64,000 nt of DNA from Hydrogenophaga aromaticivorans (GTDB taxonomy: Bacteria; Pseudomonadota; Gammaproteobacteria; Burkholderiales; Burkholderiaceae_C). The notes beneath the pieces were generated by a model. The model made no database searches. It had not been told where the DNA came from and was given only the letters and a program-made list of their open reading frames with translations. The DNA lies in contig NZ_VYGV01000011.1 of assembly GCF_013387465.1 (NCBI RefSeq), positions 1 to 64,000 on the forward strand. The letters are read 5' to 3'. Made by a program: the position numbers and the translations under genes. Positions 1 through 7,294 of this stretch are shown here, piece after piece. Numbering within the stretch: the stretch's first letter is position 1; every line of letters begins with the position of its first letter.

Positions 1-288
1 ACAATAAATTCAACCGGATCAGCCATTTGCGCTTCCTTCACCTGCAGGGTGCGAGGCAGATGGGGTTCACGTGCTTGATTCGTATGAGGATTTACCCTGA
101 ACGCGACTGTGAGGTCACGGATTCAGGACATTGACAGGCAACTTGTCCCCCACGCTGATTAATAAATGTTCCGAATATTCGTGATTTTTGAAGCGGTAAC
201 CTCTCGACACAAATGCTCATTTTTCCCTGAAACATCGACCACCTTTGACTGGTACATCAAAAACCCTCAACAACCTTGAAAGGTTTGC

Positions 289-1140
289 ATGTCTGTTATT
301 GGTCACAACGTTCATGGAGCGATCTTTGCCAATCTGGCTGGAACAGGATTTGGCGCATCTACCGATCCTGTGGTGGAAGCCATCTCTGGTTCTTTTGAAA
401 ACGACATTTTGTCCCCGGTGACTGGCTTGTTGGGTGGTGATGCCCTCGCCCCTGTCACCAACCTTTTGAGTGGCGCGGTCCTGGGTGGCGATGCGCTGGC
501 ACCCGTCACGGAGCTGCTGGGCGGCAATCTGCTGGGTGGCGACGTGCTCGCGCCCGTGACCGGCCTGCTGGGTGGCGATGCGCTGGCACCCGTCACGGAG
601 CTGCTGGGCGGCAATCTGCTGGGTGGCGACGTGCTCGCGCCCGTGACCGGCCTGCTGGGCGGTGATGCGCTGGCACCTGTCACGGACCTGCTGGGTGGTG
701 ATCTGCTGGGTGGCGACGTGCTCGCACCCGTGACCGACCTGCTGGGCGGTGATGCGCTGGCACCTGTCACGGACCTGCTGGGTGGTGATCTGCTGGGCGG
801 CGATGTGCTCGCGCCCGTGACCGGCCTGCTGAGTGGCGATGCACTGGCACCTGTCACGGACCTGCTGGGTGGCGATCTGCTGGGTGGCGATGCCACATCC
901 TCACTCATTGACTTGGTTTCAGGTGATTCCCTGGCACCTGTGACAGACATTCTGGGAGCTGGCCCAGTGACTGAACTGCTCGACGTTGCGCTTTCGGTTG
1001 TTGAACAAGCAGTTGAAGTGGTGGGCGCCGTGCTCGAACCAGTCACCGGCCTTCTGGAAAGCATCGTTACGCCCATCTCCAGCACCGGGCAGACCGATGG
1101 CTCGGCCAGTGATGGGCTCTTGGGCGGTTTGCTGGGATAG
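289..1140 (+). CDS. LLGGD/APVT tandem-repeat protein, function unknown
   Basis: The 283-residue protein consists mostly of 29-residue repeats built on LLGGD, LAPVT and LLGG (roughly residues 40-205). A more divergent repeat tail ends in GLLGGLLG. There is no signal peptide, Cys residue or catalytic motif. The composition (Gly, Leu, Asp, Val, Pro) suggests a structural or surface repeat protein, perhaps exported without a Sec signal; this is inference. The start ATG follows an AAAGG-type ribosome site. The 288 bases upstream hold no gene, only a TTGACA at 131-136 and a 10-bp palindrome CGAATATTCG at 172-181. A terminator follows the stop. I do not recognise the family. Confidence 0.75.
   Translation: MSVIGHNVHGAIFANLAGTGFGASTDPVVEAISGSFENDILSPVTGLLGGDALAPVTNLLSGAVLGGDALAPVTELLGGNLLGGDVLAPVTGLLGGDALAPVTELLGGNLLGGDVLAPVTGLLGGDALAPVTDLLGGDLLGGDVLAPVTDLLGGDALAPVTDLLGGDLLGGDVLAPVTGLLSGDALAPVTDLLGGDLLGGDATSSLIDLVSGDSLAPVTDILGAGPVTELLDVALSVVEQAVEVVGAVLEPVTGLLESIVTPISSTGQTDGSASDGLLGGLLG
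484..892 (+). repeat. 87-bp coding tandem repeat, about 4.7 copies
   Basis: Units begin at about 484, 571, 658, 745 and 832, exactly 87 bp apart, and each encodes 29 residues. The first two units are nearly identical at DNA level and later ones diverge mainly by synonymous or Asn/Asp and Glu/Gly changes. Copy number could change by slippage or recombination without shifting the frame. Confidence 0.9.
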
Positions 1141-1173
1141 CCCGCCAGGCCCACACGGTGGGCATGTAGACAG

Positions 1174-1201
1174 AAACCCCGTGGCTTCATGGGGTTTTTT
1201 T
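1174..1201 (+). terminator. Rho-independent terminator of the repeat-protein gene
   Basis: A 7-bp stem AAACCCC/GGGGTTT with a 10-base loop runs into seven T residues, 33 bases after the stop codon of the repeat protein. Confidence 0.8.
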
Positions 1202-1392
1202 ATGGGTTCGGGCCTACCGGCACACCCTTCTCTGCCTTCAGCATGAAACCACACCGGCCCAAGATCTGATCTCGATAGAAACCAAACTTGAAACTGGAAT
1301 GCGCACTGGCAAGGTAGTTCATAGGCGGGATGGCCGGTGTGCATTGGTGCAGCTATCCCATGTTCGCCACAACAGAGAAATGGGATTCCAAA

Positions 1393-1746
1393 ATGTCGTT
1401 CACCGTGTCGGCCGAGTTGGTCAGTGCCACCGAGAGCCAAGCCCTGAAAAGCTACCGCGACATTGCCTCTGACATACGTGTTGATCGAGACCTGGAGATC
1501 GACACGACAAGTTTAGAGCTGGACGGCCTGCAGGACATCATCCAGGCGGCGGCTGCAGTTGGTGACATCAAGGCAGCACGCGCGGCCGAGTCCGTCATGC
1601 TTGCCCGAAACGGGCGCTTCGACAAACCGGTTCCGAATTTCAAGGCCTTCAAGGGCTTCAGGCGCTGCGCCATGTTTCGCGTCATCAGGATGAAGACAAC
1701 CGGGGTTGAGGCCGAGCCGGTTCAACCGGTTGAAGTTCTCGCCTGA
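1393..1746 (+). CDS. Hypothetical protein
   Basis: A 117-residue soluble protein with no recognised domain. The acidic N-terminal half (residues 1-60) looks helical, the middle has an Ala-rich helix, and the C-terminus is basic (FKGFRRCAMFR). The frame is open upstream to 1330; the ATG at 1393 was chosen because a GGGA sits just before it, but 1360 is possible. It stands alone between a terminator and the next small gene. Confidence 0.5.
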   Translation: MSFTVSAELVSATESQALKSYRDIASDIRVDRDLEIDTTSLELDGLQDIIQAAAAVGDIKAARAAESVMLARNGRFDKPVPNFKAFKGFRRCAMFRVIRMKTTGVEAEPVQPVEVLA

Positions 1747-1842
1747 GTCTTTCTTGATCTGCGGCGATCGCGACTGGATCACGTCGCCTTGATCTTCTCC
1801 AACGGCAACGCTCCCCCAACCAAACAGGCATTCGAGGTGCTC

Positions 1843-2112
1843 ATGAAGATTCCGAATTTCTTTCGTCGCGTTTTTCGAAGTCAGAACCCTCCGCCTGAGC
1901 TTGAAGAATGTCCCGACCTTCAGCAAGCCTGGAGTCTGTCCGCGCGGCTTGCAGCCGTATCGGATCTCTACATTCTGATCGTCCCAAGCGATTTGGCCGC
2001 ACTGATCAAGGAAGCCAAGATGCTGCACCCGGAGGTTGCTCACCATGCCATCCGTCGTGATGCGGCTGTGCGCGAATGGACAGATAGTGCCAAACAAAGT
2101 GAAAGCCCTTGA
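1843..2112 (+). CDS. Hypothetical small protein
   Basis: An 89-residue protein starting MKIPNFFRRVFR, a basic amphipathic N-terminus, followed by a mostly helical acidic body. The frame is also open from a TTG at 1789, but the ATG at 1843 gives a more natural N-terminus. No family is recognised. It lies just upstream of the promoter region of the AAA ATPase gene. Confidence 0.5.
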   Translation: MKIPNFFRRVFRSQNPPPELEECPDLQQAWSLSARLAAVSDLYILIVPSDLAALIKEAKMLHPEVAHHAIRRDAAVREWTDSAKQSESP

Positions 2113-2187
2113 TGCCCGCCCAGTAGGTGGTCATGGGAGCCCCAAGTCCCGACTTCGCCCAGCACCGAAAAGTCTAGGCATATCGGC

Positions 2188-2233
2188 TTGACTCTACCAG
2201 ATCAGCGTTATACGATGTTATACACGCTTATAC
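2188..2233 (+). promoter_or_regulatory. Promoter with three phased TTATAC repeats
   Basis: TTGACT (2188-2193) is 17 bases from TACGAT (2211-2216), a good sigma-70 pair. TTATAC occurs at 2208, 2218 and 2228, exactly 10 bp apart, so all three face the same side of the helix and cover the -10 and start region. This suggests cooperative binding by a repressor. The AAA ATPase gene starts at 2262. Confidence 0.6.
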
Positions 2234-2261
2234 ATTGATATCTTAAAGTAGAGTTACCCCG

Positions 2262-3464
2262 ATGGACCCCAACAAAAACCCCTTTGCACCTGGCGCTGGC
2301 TCCCAGCCCCCAGAGTTGGCCGGGCGCGAAGCGATCATTCACGAGGCGCAGATTGCGCTTTCACGGGTGATACAGGGCCGCTCGGCGCAGTCCCAGATCC
2401 TGTTGGGCCTGCGGGGCGTGGGCAAGACCGTCCTGCTTAACCGGATTGAGCGCCTTGCCGAAGATACCGGCTACCTCACCTCCTACATCGAGGCACGCGA
2501 CGACACGTCTTTGGCCGCCCTGCTCTACCCGCGTGTGCACCAGGTGCTGCGCAAGCTGTCCTTGATCGAGTCGGCAAAGGCCAAAGCGATTTCCGCCCTC
2601 AAGGGCCTCAAGTCGTTCGCAGGGGCCTTCAAGCTCTCCATCGGGGACGTTGCGATTGCCTACGACCCCGAGCCCGGCGTGGCCGACAGCGGCATCATTG
2701 AAGAGGACCTCACCGAACTGTTCTTGCTGGTCGGTGAAGCGGCTTCCAGCTCAAAGCGAGGCTGGGCCCTGCTGATCGACGAGGTGCAGTACCTTTCGCA
2801 AGCAGACCTCAGCGCCTTGATCGCAGCGCTGCACCGGGTAGGTCAGAAGAACCTGCCCGTGATCTTTTTCGGCGCGGGCCTGCCTCAACTCGCCGGCATG
2901 GCCGGTGAAGCAAAGTCCTACGCAGAGCGGCTCTTCACCTACCCCGAGGTCGGCGCTCTCAACGCAGAGTCGGCACAAAAGGCCATTCGCCAGCCCATTG
3001 AAGACGAAGGCGAGCTGATCGACCCCGAGGCCGTGGAGGCGATTGCTCAGAAGACGCATGGCTACCCCTATTTCTTGCAGGAGTGGGGTTTCCAGGCCTG
3101 GACCCATGCCAATGGCGAGAGCATCACGCTTCGCGATGCCGAAGCAGCAACCCAAGCCGCCCTGCGCCGGCTCGACGAAGGGTTCTTCAACGTCCGCCTT
3201 GAGCGTCTCACCCCGAAAGAGCGCGACTACGTGTTCGCCATGGCCCGCCTGGGCGATGGTCCGTACCGATCCACCGAAGTGGCCAATCGCATGGGTGAGT
3301 CGCCTCAATCGCTGGGCCCGCTGCGTGCGCGCCTGATCAGCAAAGGAATGGTCTACAGCCCGGCACATGGCGACATTGCATTCACCGTCCCCATGTTCGC
3401 GGATTTCCTGCGCCGCAACTTCCCCGACAACATGATCCCGCGGTCACCGAAAGACGAAAGCTGA
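2262..3464 (+). CDS. AAA ATPase of the archaeal-ATPase/Orc1-Cdc6-like type
   Basis: A 400-residue P-loop ATPase. It has Walker A GLRGVGKT (residues 49-56) and Walker B LLIDEVQ (about 170-176), followed by a lid region and a C-terminal winged-helix-like segment (about 310-390). This layout matches single AAA ATPases related to the archaeal ATPase and Cdc6 families, which often sit on mobile elements and act as DNA-binding switches; its exact job here is unknown. It has its own promoter with phased repeats and is followed after 14 bases by a small gene, suggesting a two-gene operon. Confidence 0.8.
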   Translation: MDPNKNPFAPGAGSQPPELAGREAIIHEAQIALSRVIQGRSAQSQILLGLRGVGKTVLLNRIERLAEDTGYLTSYIEARDDTSLAALLYPRVHQVLRKLSLIESAKAKAISALKGLKSFAGAFKLSIGDVAIAYDPEPGVADSGIIEEDLTELFLLVGEAASSSKRGWALLIDEVQYLSQADLSALIAALHRVGQKNLPVIFFGAGLPQLAGMAGEAKSYAERLFTYPEVGALNAESAQKAIRQPIEDEGELIDPEAVEAIAQKTHGYPYFLQEWGFQAWTHANGESITLRDAEAATQAALRRLDEGFFNVRLERLTPKERDYVFAMARLGDGPYRSTEVANRMGESPQSLGPLRARLISKGMVYSPAHGDIAFTVPMFADFLRRNFPDNMIPRSPKDES

Positions 3465-3478
3465 AGGGAGAAAAACAC

Positions 3479-3856
3479 GTGGCAGTCAAATGCACTGGCG
3501 CAGAGTTTCTGTGCTTTTACAACGACAAGGATTGGTGGTTCTCTGAGCAAGATGGCAACCTCAAACCCGGGGAAGAGCACACCTATTGGGAAGACGACAT
3601 CCTGGTGAATGGCGAACCAACGGCAGAGTACGAGTTCGACTACGAGACCGGCATCAAGCCCACCGACTCGATCTCCGTCAGTGGTGGCGTCGTACTGGGG
3701 AAAGTGGTCGGCAAGGAAGGGCCGACGGTGGAGAGCTATCTGCGCCACTGGCTCAAGGCCAAGAGCACCACGTCGTTCGTCGTTGAGTGCGACAAGGCAC
3801 TGACCGAGCAGATCCGAGACCTGATCACAAAGGCTGGCGGCAAAATCGCGAGATGA
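3479..3856 (+). CDS. Small acidic partner of the AAA ATPase, unknown
   Basis: A 125-residue protein starting at GTG, 8 bases after a GGGAG ribosome site and 14 bases after the ATPase stop. It is rich in Asp, Glu and Trp in the first half (DKDWWF, HTYWEDD) and has a helical C-terminus with EQIRDLITKAGGK. No family is recognised. The tight spacing suggests it is made with the ATPase and may be its partner or regulator. Confidence 0.65.
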   Translation: MAVKCTGAEFLCFYNDKDWWFSEQDGNLKPGEEHTYWEDDILVNGEPTAEYEFDYETGIKPTDSISVSGGVVLGKVVGKEGPTVESYLRHWLKAKSTTSFVVECDKALTEQIRDLITKAGGKIAR

Positions 3857-3862
3857 GCACGC

Positions 3863-4288
3863 ATGAACAGATCCAAGCCCCCGAAGGTCCTTGAGGTCCG
3901 CCCAGCTGGTGAAGATCACCAGGTGGTCTCGCTGTCGGGTGGAGCCGGCCGCTACCGCCGCTCACCCTGCCCGGGTTGCCCATGGGTGGTTGCGAATGCC
4001 GGCACGTTCCCGACTGAAGCGTTCCGCCATTCAGCCAGGACGGCGGTGGACATGAGCCAGCACGTCTTTGCTTGCCACGAGTCGGGCGCTGCCCGGCCGG
4101 CTTCATGTGCGGGATTCCTTCTGCGCGGCGCCGAGCACAACTTGTCTGTTCGATTGGCTCAACTGCAGGACCGACTGGACCTGTCCGATGTTCGGGAAGA
4201 CGGTCGTGCGTTGTTCGACAGCTACCGTGACATGGCCGTCGCCAACGGTGTCGGAGAAGACGAAGAATGCCTGCGCCAGTGCCGCTAG
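3863..4288 (+). CDS. DUF6283-like Cys-rich protein
   Basis: A 141-residue protein with the motif CPGCPW near residue 36, then FACHESG and ASCAGF near residues 70-85. This spacing of Cys and His resembles the DUF6283 family, found on phages and plasmids and likely to bind a metal. The C-terminus is helical and acidic. It starts 6 bases after the previous stop and overlaps the next gene by 22 bases, so it belongs to the same transcript. Function is unknown. Confidence 0.65.
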   Translation: MNRSKPPKVLEVRPAGEDHQVVSLSGGAGRYRRSPCPGCPWVVANAGTFPTEAFRHSARTAVDMSQHVFACHESGAARPASCAGFLLRGAEHNLSVRLAQLQDRLDLSDVREDGRALFDSYRDMAVANGVGEDEECLRQCR

Positions 4289-4578
4289 ACGAGTCGGCGA
4301 TCGACGCTGTAGAAGCGTATCTGCGCGCTCACGAACCGAGCTACTCCGCCTTCCGGCGCATCGATGGTGTTCTGTGCGCCCTGAACCGCTTCAATTTCAC
4401 GACAGGACTGGTGGTTGGGCTCAACACCGACCACTACGAGCGACGGTACTGCTACGAGCACCAGCACGAAGCCCTTGAGGCGCTGCAAGCCTGGGACGGC
4501 CGCGGCCACCCCGGTGGCCCCTGGATCAAATGCAAGGGTGCCGGAATCGACCTTCTCAATCCCGCGCTCTGCGAATAG
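4267..4578 (+). CDS. Hypothetical protein
   Basis: A 103-residue soluble protein with a helical N-terminus and a central Tyr/His-rich segment (DHYERRYCYEH). It ends with a Gly/Pro-rich stretch and a short tail containing Cys. It overlaps the end of the DUF6283-like gene by 22 bases, with GGAGAAGA upstream of its ATG, which supports translation coupling. No family is recognised. The 200 bases after it show no gene. Confidence 0.6.
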   Translation: MPAPVPLDESAIDAVEAYLRAHEPSYSAFRRIDGVLCALNRFNFTTGLVVGLNTDHYERRYCYEHQHEALEALQAWDGRGHPGGPWIKCKGAGIDLLNPALCE

Positions 4579-4778
4579 CCCTCGCGACCCACCTCTGCTG
4601 ATTTTGACGGCCGCCCTGCCTTGGCAGGAAAGCCTTGAAACCGATGTGTTCGAGCACTCCTTTTGAACTTGAACTCCGGTCGTTCTGCCCTACGCTGTTC
4701 ATAGGACAACACAGTCGCTGATGCGCCAGCGGTCGGCTCGATACAAAGTTGGGCTGCCGCCCAGGAAAGGACATAAGC

Positions 4779-5000
4779 ATGAGCACCAAGCAAAGCATCA
4801 AGTCGCAAGATCAGACCGACGATGCTCCAGGATTCCATTTGTGGGAAGACTGCTTCGAAACCATGGACAACGCCGAAACGGCACCGGTGTACCTGCGATT
4901 TGAAGGGGTTTCCGTCGAGCTTGAAACGCAAAGAGCCGGCGCAAACGTGACGGTCACGCTGCCGCGCGATTTGGCTCGCGCCCTGGGTATTGTCGAGTGA
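4779..5000 (+). CDS. Hypothetical small acidic protein
   Basis: A 73-residue protein beginning MSTKQS. The ATG at 4779 follows AGGAAAGG at 4763-4770, which is why it is preferred over an upstream TTG. The sequence is acidic, with a C-terminal segment VTVTLPRDLARALGI. That segment vaguely recalls antitoxin or AbrB-type strands but is too short to assign. No toxin-like neighbour is seen. Confidence 0.55.
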   Translation: MSTKQSIKSQDQTDDAPGFHLWEDCFETMDNAETAPVYLRFEGVSVELETQRAGANVTVTLPRDLARALGIVE

Positions 5001-5126
5001 AGCTCAATTCGGAGAAGCGAGCACTGGCAGTGCAGACGGGGGCGCAAGAAATCCGCTGGCGCGACGCCCCGGCTATCGCCAGGCGCTGCCTTGCCACGCT
5101 GCAATCTCAATGTCAAAAGGAAAACA

Positions 5127-5471
5127 ATGAAGCTTGACCGCGATGTGAACCCCGACGGCCTGGGTAAATACGCCCTCATCAATCTGCGCAAGCTCAATGG
5201 CGCCAGTGGTGACAGTGGACCCTTCAATCGCTGGACGCCCGAGGTGGCCGATGCATTGCGCACACTCGAAGAGGCCGGTGCCCTCGAATGGGGGAAGACC
5301 GGCGACCCCGACGAGTTCTTCCCGATCAAGCTCAAAGACGAGAACGCGGCCTATGCCTTGGTGGCCTATGCATCTGCGGCTGCTCGCAAAGACCCTGAGT
5401 TCGGAGCAGCGGTGAACGAGCTCGCGCAACGCGCTGGCCAGAACAGTCCCTATTGCAAGACACCGGACTGA
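5127..5471 (+). CDS. Hypothetical protein
   Basis: A 114-residue protein starting at the ATG after AAAAGGA. The first part is charged and ends in FNRWTPEVADAL. The second half has FFPIKLKDENA and an Ala-rich helix (YALVAYASAAARKD). It is predicted to be soluble. The family is unknown. It is one of a series of small, same-strand genes between 3.9 and 7.0 kb with short gaps. Confidence 0.6.
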   Translation: MKLDRDVNPDGLGKYALINLRKLNGASGDSGPFNRWTPEVADALRTLEEAGALEWGKTGDPDEFFPIKLKDENAAYALVAYASAAARKDPEFGAAVNELAQRAGQNSPYCKTPD

Positions 5472-5593
5472 TAGACCCGGTCAGACGCTGTGCTTTCTCA
5501 ACGCAAGCACCGACGAGGAAGCACCTTCCGAATCAAACTTGATTTCGGCGGAGCGCATGTGACCATGTCAATGAGCCAACCCCTACTCGTGCT

Positions 5594-6034
5594 ATGAACC
5601 TCTACGACGTTTTCCCATTCGATTCTGCCGACGTTGATCTCAAGCAGGCGCTGCGCTTGCTGAACGATCTGGCACTGCCCGAAGGACATCCCCGTCGTCA
5701 TGTCCCTGCAGAAGAAATGATGCAAGACGCCCTTCGGTTGATCGCCCGGGCAGCTGCCGGGCTGGAAGAGTTCGGCATGGCCCTTGTTGAATGTGGGGTG
5801 GATGACAGCCCCGAGAACGGGCCAGTTCCCCGCTGCGCACCATTCGTCGTTGATGCCGAGGCCGTGGCCGCTTCTCAGACCATCTCCGCGGCGGCTACAA
5901 CTCTCCGTGAGGCGTGGCAATTGGCTGGAGCATGTGTGCTCCCCAAGGATGCCATCGGGGCGTTGGAAGCGGCCTTTCCTGGGCCGTTCATGGACCGACT
6001 TGCCAACGAGCAGTCCGCGTTGGACACCTTTTGA
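5594..6034 (+). CDS. Hypothetical helical protein
   Basis: A 146-residue, mainly alpha-helical acidic protein (MNLYDVFPFDSADVDLKQAL). It has no membrane segment, signal peptide or known motif. It is separated by 23 bases from the next gene and is probably co-transcribed with it. Function is unknown. Confidence 0.6.
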   Translation: MNLYDVFPFDSADVDLKQALRLLNDLALPEGHPRRHVPAEEMMQDALRLIARAAAGLEEFGMALVECGVDDSPENGPVPRCAPFVVDAEAVAASQTISAAATTLREAWQLAGACVLPKDAIGALEAAFPGPFMDRLANEQSALDTF

Positions 6035-6057
6035 TTTTGAACATTGGGGGGAACAAA

Positions 6058-6432
6058 ATGGACGCCTCACATTCAGAGTCGATCGGTTCGGCGACGAACA
6101 CCCGCCGGGCCATCAGAATGCGAACAGACCTGCAGTCCTACCGCGACCGCGAATACGTTCAGCACTTCCTGGATGAGGCGCACTTCGATGCGTTGAACGC
6201 CCTCGATAGCTCCCAGGCATGCTGCCTGAGCATGGCCACGGCCGGGTGTCTCGATGCGCTCGAACTGGTTCCCGCCGGCAGCATGTGCAGCTTCAACGAC
6301 AACACATTCGGGATCACCCACAGTGTGCGCGGAATGGACGCCGAAGAACTCGCCCGACGCGATCGCATCGCTGGTCTGCTGATCGACGCGCTCATCCAAG
6401 AGATGGGCGATGAATCTTCGAAAGGAAATTGA
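6058..6432 (+). CDS. Hypothetical protein
   Basis: A 124-residue protein starting at the ATG after TTGGGGGGAAC, a strong ribosome site, in preference to in-frame codons further upstream. It contains paired Cys (ACCLS), FNDNTFGITHSVRG and a helical C-terminus. Its stop codon overlaps the start of a 29-residue gene by one base (TGATG), so the two are coupled. Function is unknown. Confidence 0.6.
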   Translation: MDASHSESIGSATNTRRAIRMRTDLQSYRDREYVQHFLDEAHFDALNALDSSQACCLSMATAGCLDALELVPAGSMCSFNDNTFGITHSVRGMDAEELARRDRIAGLLIDALIQEMGDESSKGN

Positions 6433-6521
6433 TGTATTTGCGACTTCGCGCTGCATGCCCAGTCTGCGGCTGGACCCGTGGGCATGACTACGGTTGCCCC
6501 AACGATCCGCTGAATCCTTGA
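6432..6521 (+). CDS. 29-residue Cys-rich microprotein
   Basis: A very short gene that overlaps the preceding stop by one base and has AAGGAAAT just upstream as ribosome site. The product has CPVCGW followed by GHDYGCP, three Cys and one His spaced like a tiny zinc-binding knuckle. The coupled start and motif argue that it is real, but its function is unknown and its length makes the call uncertain. Confidence 0.45.
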   Translation: MYLRLRAACPVCGWTRGHDYGCPNDPLNP

Positions 6522-6569
6522 GCCCCCGCCCCTGAGCGCCAACACGCAGCACTTGTCTCTGCAAAATCC

Positions 6570-7007
6570 ATGACCACCACCACCGACCAGAACCACACCC
6601 ACCTACCTGGTGCGGTCTACCCCGTAGGAACGGCCTACTCGAATGCCGACTATTGCGAACGGGCCACGAACACGTTTTCACATGGGTTCCAGGTGTTTGC
6701 ACAACACACCACGGGTGGCATCCCGACTGGCCGTCGATCAATCCTCAGCAACGAAGGAATTCTGTGCGGGCTGGACATGGCGCAACAACTGCGCGCCCAA
6801 GCCATCATGGATGCCTCACAAGACCTGCTCGACAGTCTCAGGGGACTGGTGGACATTGTGGAACGAGCTGGCTTGCTCAACCTCTCTCGCGGTGTGCAAT
6901 TGGGCCAGACAGCTTGGTACGTGAAAGCTTCGGAGCAGATCGAGTGGGCCAAGTCCATCCTCGAAAAAGCTGAAGGTCACGAAGACCCAATCAATGCGCG
7001 CTCATGA
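6570..7007 (+). CDS. Hypothetical protein
   Basis: A 145-residue soluble protein with a Thr/His-rich N-terminus (MTTTTDQNHTH), a central Gly/Thr stretch and a long helical C-terminal half with ASQDLLDSLRGLVDIVE. No family is recognised. It closes the small-gene run. The 287 bases after it show no gene or clear signal. Confidence 0.55.
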   Translation: MTTTTDQNHTHLPGAVYPVGTAYSNADYCERATNTFSHGFQVFAQHTTGGIPTGRRSILSNEGILCGLDMAQQLRAQAIMDASQDLLDSLRGLVDIVERAGLLNLSRGVQLGQTAWYVKASEQIEWAKSILEKAEGHEDPINARS

Positions 7008-7294
7008 GATTCAACCTCAGAAGAACACCGCCCGCATCGTTCGTTCTGCGCGAATGAACGCTCAATGAGCTGGCAGCGACGGTCAGGCCCTTGATCTCTT
7101 TGCCTGCTGCCGATGTGCGCTGATCCAGCCCGCGCAATTCAGCGACCACGGCAGTAGGGCAGCGGCCCTGCTCGCCCTGCCTCAAAGCTACATCCGAGGA
7201 CGAATGTGAGAGGCAGCAGAACCAGTGTCAAAGGCAGCTCCGCAGGGCTCCTTTTGCAAGTTGATTCTGGATTTTGTGTGGCCATACTGGGTTT

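Noticed and set aside
312-1190. 292-residue minus-strand open frame opposite the repeat gene
   Set aside because: It is the antisense of the 87-bp repeats and is only Ser/Pro/Arg-rich low complexity, with no ribosome site.
4779-5471. Possible toxin-antitoxin pair
   Set aside because: The two small proteins are not adjacent enough and neither shows a toxin or antitoxin fold motif.
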